From Gnomoniopsis sp. IMI 355080 (taxonomy: Eukaryota > Ascomycota > Sordariomycetes > Diaporthales > Gnomoniaceae), in NCBI GenBank assembly GCA_027946555.1, contig JAPEVC010000431.1:1-13493 (forward strand): 13,493 nt of DNA. Reading direction: 5' to 3'. The notes below the pieces were generated by a model. It saw only the letters and a list, made by a program, of their open reading frames with translations, was not told the DNA's origin and ran no database searches. Both the position numbers and the translations under genes were made by a program. Shown here in pieces: positions 1-7,309 of the stretch; position 1 is the stretch's first letter, and the number at the start of each line of letters is the position of its first letter.

Positions 1-105
1 GAGGAAGGAGGTGATGGGGCTGGTGATGGGGAGGAGGTGAATGGTGGTGGTGGGAAGGGGAAGAAGAAGAAGGGGAAGGGAAAGGTTCTGGTTGCTTGGG
101 GGTAA
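1..105 (+). CDS. 3' end of an unidentified gene (low-complexity C-terminal tail)
   Basis: Reading frame 1 is open from the window edge to a TAA at 103-105. It encodes about 34 residues: an acidic Gly/Glu/Asp stretch, a run of glycines, a Lys/Gly stretch, and a final KVLVAWG. The switch from biased low-complexity sequence to a short hydrophobic end directly before the stop looks like a genuine protein C-terminus. The AT-richer sequence that follows fits a 3' untranslated region. The body of the gene lies outside the window, so its family cannot be named. The opposite strand is also open but only as Pro/Ser/Thr-rich low complexity. The gene would converge on the rhodopsin-like gene that ends at 721. 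Confidence 0.45.
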   Translation, partial: EEGGDGAGDGEEVNGGGGKGKKKKGKGKVLVAWG

Positions 106-720
106 AGAAAGGAAGAAAGAAAAACAAAATAGGGGGGAAACTGCGCGGTTTCGGCAGGTGTTCTGCCTTTGCTGCTGAGCGAGCTTGATGCAGGGACGGA
201 TGTTGGAGGGGAGATTGTCTGATAGCTAGCGAATGAGGGTGGCTTTACTAGACAATTGATTGAGGATCAATAGAAAAGAAAGACGTGTCGCCCTTAGCTT
301 TCGTCTCGGTGATGTGGTTGGAGAGTTCACTATCATGTTCCGTAACAGGAGGTACCAATGCTATTATATCGATTTTTTCGTGATTTTATTTGGTTGTTTG
401 GGAAGAAGATGAGAAAAACCTCAGTGATGATGTTTGAAACGCTATCATCATCATGTTCAAGACTTCAATTTACCATTCTATAATATTTTACAACACTGGA
501 ACCGCCCTAGAGGAATTATACGGCACCACGCCTCGATTCCCCTTGTACTCGACGACTCAAAAGTCAGTGCTTCCAACGTAGACTCCATGACTCCATCCTT
601 TCAGCCAGAAGACGGATCTGAAAAATATCATAAAAAAAAATTCACCCTTTCCAACAAGACATCCCACCACCACCCTGCTCGCCCCTCCCTCCTCCTTTTT
701 CTCCTCCTCCATGATGCTCA
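106..720. other. Convergent intergenic region
   Basis: These 615 bases lie between the 3' ends of two convergent genes and presumably hold both 3' untranslated regions and poly(A) sites. Open frames here are short and not protein-like. Bases about 655-712 are a strongly pyrimidine-rich tract of CCT/CTC words. This lies just beyond the stop of the minus-strand gene, so it would be a purine-rich segment in that gene's transcript. I see no RNA gene or mobile element. Confidence 0.6.
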
Positions 721-766
721 TTATCCGCCGTCGTCGCTACTGCTGCTGCTGGTAGCGTGGAAGCGC

Positions 767-797
<31 letters not shown>

Positions 798-2150
798 TTT
801 GTTGATACTGTTGCTGCTGTTTGCGCTCAGAGAGTTGGTAGGCGGAGGAGCGGCCGCTGCGGCCGTAATGATGGGCACCGGCCGAGGAGGAGTGGTAGTT
901 GTAGGCGGTGTTCGAGAGGGCGAGGGAAGTGTGGCCGTGGCGGAGGCGGGTGTAGAGCGGTTTGATGCAGGGGAGGGAGCCGCAGATCATGCCGATGCAT
1001 ATTTCGAGTCTGGGAGGAAAAACGTGTGTTTAGGAAAAGAGGAAGTCTTGCAAGGTGGGGAGGTTTCTCCTTTTTTTTGTGTTAAAGGAAGGGAAAAAAA
1101 AACTTACGGCGCCCATAGACAGAGCTGTGCGAGACTCATTGTCTTGTCTGTGTTTGAGTTGTCGAAGAGCGCGGGAAGCAAGGCCGTTTTGACGATGGCG
1201 CACGCGCAGGTACTAGAGTGAATGGGACAAGTTGTTACTTCAGGATACACGAAAGACACTGGAGGTTGTAGCAGGCAAACTTACAATACCCCCAAGCAAC
1301 ATAAGAGGATAATTCCGATTTTTGTCTTGGTTGGCACCTTGAGTGTTCGGAACATCATGATGGGAATAGACATGAGCGCAATATCCGTCAGAATCGACAC
1401 CGCTGTTCCTTTTTGTCAGGTCTTGTTCCCAACAAACAACCACAAAAACCCATTTTATCTTCTGTGGAAACATTTTGGGAGACGTGTTCTGGGCATACCT
1501 TGATAGAACCACGGAGCGGCCTGATATGCAGCATCGCTCAAGCATTCTCCCGCGATCTCGGTATCCCACACCTTTTGGATCGGCCGGCACTGGATGAAGT
1601 AGTTGATGGAGACATATGTGTCTGAGATTGTCAGAGACCAGATGATGCTCCATATGATGCGCCGATAGAGCTTCTTGTGCGCCGGAATCAGGCGCAGGAA
1701 AAACAGTGTGATGGACACTCGGACGGCGTATAGGGCGAACAGGTTTGTGGGCTCTGCGATCCAGAGAAACATGAAGCAGGGCTTTATGTTCTCGGCAGGA
1801 ACGTATTCGATATGTCGTCCGAGGCCCAGGTAGTAGGCTCGGAGGAGGACAGCGTTGGTGCCGATGGTTAAGAACTGGAAATAATTCAACGGTCGTTGCC
1901 GCTCACATTAGTCAAATTCTTCCTTTGCTAAACTGGTATCCTGGTCATGAAGTTTATGAGTGATCGAACTCACAGTAGCAATAAACATTACCCAGTCATC
2001 CCACCAAAGGTTTCGACTGATGTACATACGAGTGTACATTCTCACCCACGTAACGAGGACAGCAACGATAGTGGCTGTAATGATGCCGGCCATGTAGGCG
2101 TAGCGGTAGTCATCATCCGGTGGGATGGACTGGCTCGATGTTGTAGCCAT
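721..2150 (-). CDS. Fungal rhodopsin-like (PTH11-like) seven-helix membrane protein
   Basis: The gene has five exons on the minus strand: 2150-1974, 1874-1499, 1402-1285, 1212-1108 and 1009-721. Joined, they total 1065 nt and 354 residues, in frame throughout. Introns start GTGAGT, GTATGC, GTAAGT and GTAAGT, and all end in AG. The product fits the fungal rhodopsin-domain (SAT4/PTH11-like) integral membrane family. It has a short outside N-terminus, helix 1 about 19-38, the conserved WWDDW at 49-53, the YYLGLGRHI segment after helix 2, and further helices near 92-114, 126-148, 185-205, 215-238 and 248-270. The loop before helix 5 carries the CRPIQKVWD...GEC cysteine pair, and the CAIVKTALLP and EICIGMICGSLP segments follow. 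The cytoplasmic tail (275-354) is Ser/Tyr/His-rich with polyglutamine at 323-340 and a serine run. Family members are putative surface sensors, but the ligand is unknown. No CFEM domain precedes the helices. ATG 2150 is chosen because it directly precedes helix 1. Confidence 0.88.
766..819 (-). repeat. CAG/CAA repeat encoding polyglutamine
   Basis: In the last exon of the rhodopsin-like gene, codons 323-340 are almost entirely CAG and CAA, interrupted by one Tyr and one Lys. They end in an uninterrupted run of ten glutamines. CAG and CAA are mixed rather than pure, which slows but does not prevent slippage. A serine-codon run follows shortly after. The tract lies in the predicted cytoplasmic tail, so length changes in units of three bases would not disturb the helices. 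Confidence 0.85.
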
Positions 2151-2396
2151 AGTGTATGGTTTTCCGCCAGTCAATCAGTTATTTTGAAGAAGTGTGGGAG
2201 AGACTCTTGAATATTATCAGGACTGAGAAGAAGATGTTCCACGAGATGTTCGAAAGGATTCTTATTAGGCAAGTACTTGCGAATGCCGATGTACCAACCA
2301 TATCATCGGGATCCGCCGGTTCGGGGAGCTTTCTTATTGTTCTTCTACCCAAATCGCAAACAACTTTCAGCGCATCCGCCATGACTTAGTCTACGG

Positions 2397-2402
2397 TATA
2401 TA
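2397..2402 (-). promoter_or_regulatory. TATA-like element upstream of the rhodopsin-like gene
   Basis: TATATA lies about 245 bases upstream of the ATG at 2150. If used, transcription would begin near 2370 and give a 5' untranslated region of about 220 bases. The evidence is motif and position only. Confidence 0.3.
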
Positions 2403-2838
2403 TCACCTAGCTACGTGCTGCCTCCTGCTCGTTTTGGCTTACGGGCTGGTAGAAATAAACAAGTAACATAGGCCTGTCGCGCTACTGACTACTCTCTATA
2501 CGGACCTCCGATGCCCCCTGATATCGGTACAGCTCAGCCCCCCCTCTCTCAGTCTCCCTACCAGCCTCATTGACGCATTTGTGAGGATGCTGCTTAGCTG
2601 CATCAAATCCATGACGTCTGTCTTTTCAAGAACAACTCCCACTCTCACACACCTTCAGGCGTATTGGTAACACAGGCTGTTGCAAAAGCTTGCGACGCTG
2701 ATCCAGATTGCTTAACCAATAATTTCCCTGTAATGAACCTTGAGGTCCCGATAAATTCGGGAGGATTCGAGCCTCCCTAGTACTGCATAGGAGGATCTCA
2801 AACGTTCCAAAAGATGCATCGGAGGTATCCCACCCGCG

Positions 2839-2858
2839 TAGGTACCTAGGTAGGTACC
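2839..2858. repeat. TAGGTACCTAGGTA-type palindromic word, copy 1
   Basis: A tandem, partly palindromic run built from TAGGTACC and CCTAGGTA. Related runs occur at 3757-3778, 3949-3962, 4520-4538, 6313-6327 and 13393-13406, all between genes. No flanking target duplication or coding capacity is visible, so this is a dispersed short word rather than a recognisable transposon. Confidence 0.6.
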
Positions 2859-3756
2859 CAATACCGCATGAGCGAGCTCCATAAAAAACAGAAGAACAAA
2901 GCATACTAAGAAGAAGAGTCTCATTCCACAAACTGGCCCGGAAGCCTCTTTCCCGCAACAGCCATCAGGCAAGGTTCATATTGCAATGGAAATACTCCTC
3001 AACTCGTCATGAAATCTGCTGACGATGAGTGAATTTCATCAACAATTGCATAGGTGTACTGTCTAGTATCTCACGCAGCATGCGCGCCAGCTTCAAGGTT
3101 ATTAGGCAGAAGCGGTCACTTCACCTCTATTGGTGCTGAGTAAAACATGTGGACCAGCAATGCATATGACCACCTGGATTTGACAGGCATGCAAAAGTCA
3201 AGTAATGAACCGAAGGATTCGGACTCCGCTCCCAAGCATACAAAATGTCGCCATAAGATGATTCTGGACAATACACCGCGAGTACGAGGATGTAACACTA
3301 CTAATTGCTCCAGCTGGGAAATCTAAAGGCAACAGTACTCTACAATGTCAACCGGTTCAGTGAAATGCCACAATTGAAGAATAAAGATAAGGCATCTAAT
3401 ACACAGTCCGGAGTAGACCCCCGGGGGGTATGATAGAGCCCTGGGTTTTTAAACAAGATTGCCTGTATTCATGCTACTCGCAGAGGATCTTTAGAGCTGA
3501 ATGATGATGACTCTTCACCAATTTTTGAGCTCCCCAGCTTCTGAACCTCAATTAGCCCGCGTCCCCAGTGCCAGGATTCCGCGTGGGGGAAGGGGGTTCA
3601 TACTTTTAGTGGGCCGCCTAGGCTCGCTTGCAATTTGATATGCAGACCCCAGAAAATGACAATCTAGCCCCCAAGCAAGTATATGGGGAAAAAGTGCTAT
3701 GAGCCTCGGTAAATTTTGTGTAACCCTGCGAGGACAGAGGTATTTGCCATTGGTGC

Positions 3757-3778
3757 TACCTGGGTACCTAAGTAGGTA
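3757..3778. repeat. TAGGTACC-type word, copy 2
   Basis: An imperfect palindrome made of TACCTGGGTACC followed by TAAGTAGGTA. It is the same word family as at 2839-2858 and 13393-13406 and is intergenic. Confidence 0.5.
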
Positions 3779-4519
3779 AAGACTCCGGGTTGTTGAGGAA
3801 GTGATAACACCTGCACATCTTTCGAAGTATACTCAATCAAAGTTCAACGGGATTCGTGTGTATCTATTATCAATATTGTATAGTCCCTTTACTGACTGTC
3901 TGTGGCAAGAGGCCACTTCTTGTCGTCAGTCGTCTCAGTTAATTTATGTACTTAGGTACCCACTCCAGGAACGAGTCCAGCCTGCTCTAGACAGCTACTA
4001 TATAAGTACAGTACATATCTATGCCTGCTTGGCGAACTCCTTTGCCTTCTTTGCACACGGAAGATCGTCAACTCGCTGCCCCTCCCCCCACATATGTGAC
4101 GTTTCCTTATTCATCTTTATCGCCGTTGACCATGTCTTGCAGCGCTCATCAGCAAGCATTTGAATCCTTCGGTCGCCGACGTTGAGGTTAGCCTTCACAT
4201 TTGACAGGGCTTATCGCACAGAAAAATTTGATGCCTGGCTCGGGCTAACTCGCAGTAGCTCACCTCCGCGGAGATCTATCTAGGTATCCCTTCAAGTCAT
4301 TTTTCTTTTTCCGCCTTCATCGTGATTGCCTACCAGATATGTAATCTGTCAGTGTCACTGGGAATTCTCTACGGCGGCGGCTCCGGTCTGGAGTCTATAT
4401 TAAAGTCCAAATTAAATGAACTCTCACCATGTTCTGCGAACGAGTAGAAGAAAATGCTCTTCTATTTTGCAAGACCATATCAACGCCAAAGGCGGACAAG
4501 ACTGAGGCTGTTGTGTAAT

Positions 4520-4538
4520 TACCTACCTAGTTGGGTAG
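4520..4538. repeat. TAGGTACC-type word, copy 3
   Basis: TACCTACCTAG followed by TTGGGTAG, an imperfect inverted repeat of the same word family, about 450 bases upstream of the UbiA start codon. Confidence 0.4.
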
Positions 4539-4881
4539 AGTGTCTCCATATGTACCAAAGGTGACATAGGTATTGTTAGTACGTGCCTCTCGTCCCCAGA
4601 CATCCAGCAACCCTCTCTATAGATTGGTCCATGTCTCCAGGAAGAAGACACTACGGACAATGAGGTACAGAATTCATTCGAAAAACACGCGGCATCCGCT
4701 CCTATCTCAAGTGCGATTCGCCGTTCGCCCTACCTCTTCGTAACATTTCCCAGGCTTTCCTTGACCCTGGCACCGCTGCAGCCCTAAGGAAATGCATACA
4801 CGTACTCCGAAGTCTTTTCACTGTGGATAGACTTCACTTCCTGTGAGCTGTCATGAACTACATAGCTCAGTAGAAATAGTC

Positions 4882-4889
4882 TATATATT
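4882..4889 (+). promoter_or_regulatory. TATA-like element of the UbiA-family gene
   Basis: TATATATT lies about 98 bases upstream of the ATG at 4987. This spacing suits a transcript start near 4910-4920. It also supports 4987 as the start codon, because the upstream extension of the same frame, with no in-frame ATG, would cross the promoter. Confidence 0.45.
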
Positions 4890-4986
4890 AAAATACCCCG
4901 TGACACGCACCGCCGAACCAGGTCGCAAGCGTGGCAAAAATCATTTTCTCGTTGATACCAATGCGCCCGGAGTATCTCTTTCCATT

Positions 4987-6167
4987 ATGGATGAGCACAA
5001 ATATGCCTTATATCGCTGCTTGCTGAAAATGAGCGAGCAACTGAAGGGCCCGGTTAGTTCCCATGCTCGCGGCGATGCCCCAGTGTTACAACCTGTCATT
5101 GATCTGTTTTCGAAGACCGCAAAAATTACACAGGAATGCGGGCCCAGGATTTGGGAGCTGTTTTCCCAGTTCATTGACGAAATATACACCATCTGGCTGT
5201 TCACTCGGAGTGATCTCAAGACTATCGTCATCCCACAGACTATATTTGGGATCCTCGGAGGGCTTTCTCAAGCAAATTTGACACAGGAGCATCAGACTGT
5301 CGACCAAGCCTTTCGACGGATGCCCCTGGTCGCTTTGTGGGTATGGATCATTCTCTGCCCCTTCAACATCGACAACCAGCGACGGGAAGAAAGTATACAA
5401 GAGGACAAGATCAACAGACCGTGGCGACCACTTCCGTCCGGAAGAACCGATGCCAAAAAGGCCCTCAGACTACAGCTCGTATTTCATTGTTTGGCTCTAC
5501 TCTACAGCTTCAATGTTGGAGGGGTCTATCAGTGGGTCGCTGGGATCATTCTCGGCTGGCTTTACAATGGATTCGGACTTGCAGACCGGTCATGCATTGG
5601 GAAGAACGGTGTCAACGCCATGGGCTATGTGACTTTTGCAAGTAAGTACCTCAACTGGGACCTTTTTCTTTACAGCCGAAGTTGGCGTATTCTTCTGCAA
5701 ACCCACAGGGAGGGGGTTGGTTGGAATGAGACGTAGTTGTCACTGACCAAAAATGTTGCATACGTACAGTGGGGGCGACTTCTGTGGCCACGAGCGGGTC
5801 TAATTTCACAGCCAAGGGTCTGCAGTGGTTCGCCATGCTGGGTTCCATCATCTTGACCACGGTGCAGATCCAGGATTTGGAGGACCTTGATGGCGACAAG
5901 GCTAGGGGTCGCCGGACCGGGCCGTTAGTCCTGGGGGACCGTCTGTGCCGCTGGACGATTGCAATATTAGTGCCGATCTGGACGTTGGGCGCGTCCTTCT
6001 TCTGGGGCGTGTGGGACTGCCACCTGATGATAGGTTGCACAACCTTGGGAGGATTGGTGGCGTGGCGGGTCTTGAACAGGACGGAGGTTCGGCACGACAA
6101 GGTGACGTTTCGTATCTGGAATATATGGCTCGTAAGTCTCTATGTGTTGCCATTATTGGCTGGATGA
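4987..6167 (+). CDS. UbiA-superfamily prenyltransferase or terpene cyclase
   Basis: There are two exons, 4987-5641 and 5770-6167 (1053 nt, 350 residues). The 128-base intron runs from GTAAGT to CAG with a CTGAC branch site. The protein is a polytopic membrane enzyme of the UbiA superfamily, which acts on prenyl diphosphates with Mg2+. The family signature WLFTRSDLKTIVIP is near residues 80-95. The first metal-binding region is diverged: N127-I-D-N-Q...E139-D140, followed by INRPWRPLPSGR, instead of the classical NDxxDxxxD. The second motif is intact, DLEDLDGD at 254-261, followed by GRRTGPLVLGD. I recall this N..NQ...ED form from the fungal subfamily that includes the fumagillin-pathway sesquiterpene cyclase, so cyclisation of farnesyl diphosphate is as plausible as aromatic prenylation. 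ATG 4987 is the first in-frame ATG of the open frame and sits below a TATA-like site. The next gene, in the same direction, is an A-T-R reductase. Confidence 0.88.
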
Positions 6168-6587
6168 GATTGCTCAGGGTGTATGTTAGTTCCTAATAAG
6201 AGAAGAGTAGAGAAATAGATAGCCTTTCAAGACCTGGATCCTTGTATGCATACCTCCTACTGTCTGTCTCGGATTTCGGTACTATACGTCTGTCTATCTT
6301 GCAACTGTCAGTGTACCTGGCCCAGGTATCATGATCCATCCACATCAGCGCAGCGCCAGCAAATGCAACAATGTCAATCCTTCCAAGTCGCAATCCCATA
6401 TCTAGCAGTAGCTCCCGAGGGAGGTAGCATTAGGTAGCTGTTCCTTCGCGCTTGCGCGCCAACCAGGCATCGCCTGGCTGTTGACTCTCCTACTAGAGTG
6501 AATGGGGTTTAGAAACTGAAGAGCCCTGTCCAGAGCCCTTGTCAGGCCAGTCGGTGGTCAAGACTGTAGGTAAAATGTCACTCCAAT

Positions 6588-6609
6588 TGGATGGCTCCTT
6601 CGCCATCCA
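6588..6609. repeat. 8-bp perfect inverted repeat (hairpin)
   Basis: TGGATGGC and GCCATCCA flank a 6-base loop, TCCTTC. It lies about 420 bases past the UbiA stop and 700 before the A-T-R start. There is no T-run after it, and fungal genes do not use such terminators, so its role is unknown. Confidence 0.5.
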
Positions 6610-7182
6610 TTTTCTTGCCTCCTGTTATTTGCAGGAAGTCTCAAGAGGGATGAAAGTATCTACCAGAGACGTGTTGACTCCAAACCCCTCGCGGAAAGCA
6701 GTTCGCAAGGCCCCCGAGGCCTAGTATGCGTGTTGGTGGACCCAAGCGCCTATTCTACTGGACCCCACGCAAGATAAACCTTGGCGTCAGGATTCACAAA
6801 TGGACTTCCGCCGCACTCTGGCTGGTCTGTGTCATACTCTGCCAATCTAGGCTCTTTTGGGTACATTGTCTAGATGGTATGTGAGACCAGCTGGTTGCGG
6901 TGGATCTGGCAGCATCCAGTACCCGACCAAATAGGCTTGAAAGGTTCGAGGAGATGCTTGTTTCCTCCTAGGGCGGGTACTGTACCTGTCATGCTCATGC
7001 CATGGACATCCTCGCATTGCCTGTCGATATATCAGGTATTACAGACTTCTGTGCCGTTGAAAGCGTTGGCCTCCATTACGGACAGACTAGCAAGATACCT
7101 GCCTGATGCAGGCATGCAGAATTGAATATTTCACATGCCTGCGTCTAGCTCTGGACCTGAATCGAGTGGATCGAAGTCATCT

Positions 7183-7188
7183 TATATA
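7183..7188 (+). promoter_or_regulatory. TATA-like element of the A-T-R reductase gene
   Basis: TATATA within CTTATATACT lies about 122 bases upstream of the ATG at 7310. The stretch between is C/T-rich, as is common in fungal leaders. The start codon context is CACCATGGC, close to the ideal eukaryotic initiation context. Confidence 0.45.
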
Positions 7189-7309
7189 CTCACTGCTCAC
7201 TAGGCAACTCCAGAGCTGCTATATCCACCATCAGACCGTCCTCGTCAAAGCAAGCTTTGAATCGCAACTCGGGCCCTGATCCTTCGAGTCCTGTTCCTTC
7301 GCTTTCACC

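Larger units (their letters stand above)
2151..4986. other. Long divergent intergenic region without a supported gene
   Basis: About 2.8 kb separates the divergent rhodopsin-like and UbiA genes. Open frames here (for example 2626-2958 minus, 3116-3298 minus and 3801-4163 plus) show no recognisable domain and run through the TAGGTACC-type repeat words, so I treat them as chance. A 67-codon ATG frame at 2382-2179 (minus) starts right under the TATA-like site and lies upstream of the rhodopsin-like start; it could be an upstream ORF but has no support. Small structures include a perfect hairpin at 2759-2777 (GGGAGG/CCTCCC stem, 7-base loop), a CCCCCGGGGG palindrome near 3418-3427, and a TATATAA at 3999-4005 with no convincing gene downstream. 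I found no tRNA, rRNA or transposase. Confidence 0.55.
6168..7309. other. Intergenic gap between the UbiA and A-T-R genes
   Basis: These 1142 bases hold the UbiA 3' region and the A-T-R promoter. Short frames at 6539-6724 and 6874-7125 have no recognisable domain. Three compact perfect hairpins are visible: CCAGGC/GCCTGG at 6463-6477, TGGATGGC/GCCATCCA at 6588-6609, and TGCCTG/CAGGCA at 7100-7114. A palindrome TACCTGG-C-CCAGGTA lies at 6313-6327. No gene, RNA or mobile element can be supported. Confidence 0.55.

Noticed and set aside
434..805. Plus-strand 123-codon frame ending in a cysteine run
   Set aside because: It overlaps the antisense of the polyglutamine tract and a pyrimidine-rich tract. 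The sequence has no domain and its composition follows from the repeats.
757..1221. Plus-strand 154-codon frame beginning with a long leucine run
   Set aside because: It is the antisense shadow of the CAG/CAA polyglutamine exon and the preceding introns and exons of the rhodopsin-like gene, whose spliced frame is well supported.
2179..2382. 67-codon ATG frame on the minus strand upstream of the rhodopsin-like gene
   Set aside because: Its ATG lies only about 15 bases below the TATA-like site, so it may not be transcribed. No family is recognisable and it does not splice naturally to the receptor. It is mentioned only as a possible upstream ORF.
2759..2777. Hairpin with TTCGA in the loop, resembling a tRNA T-arm
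   Set aside because: The loop is shifted by one base relative to a true T-loop, with A in place of the first T, and no acceptor or anticodon stems surround it. It is not a tRNA.
2626..2972. Two overlapping minus-strand frames of 86-110 codons
   Set aside because: Both read through the palindromic TAGGTACC run at 2839-2858 and show no domain-like sequence; chance frames are likely.
3801..4163. Plus-strand 120-codon frame
   Set aside because: It spans both the TATATAA element and a TAGGTACC word, and the translation has no recognisable domain.
4021..4446. ATG frame of 54 codons at 4021-4185 below the TATATAA, plus a coding-looking ATG-less stretch ending in a stop near 4446
   Set aside because: The possible splice sites between them are weak and I could not find a phase-consistent join. 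Open stretches of this length occur by chance at this base composition.
4843..4986. N-terminal extension of the UbiA frame to a GTG at 4843
   Set aside because: There is no ATG in this part, it crosses the TATA-like element at 4882-4889, and the added residues do not look like the family's N-terminus.
5642..5675. Use of the pyrimidine-rich acceptor at 5675 as the end of the UbiA intron
   Set aside because: It would give a 34-base intron, too short for most fungal introns, and the following sequence does not match UbiA. The acceptor at 5769 restores the family sequence.
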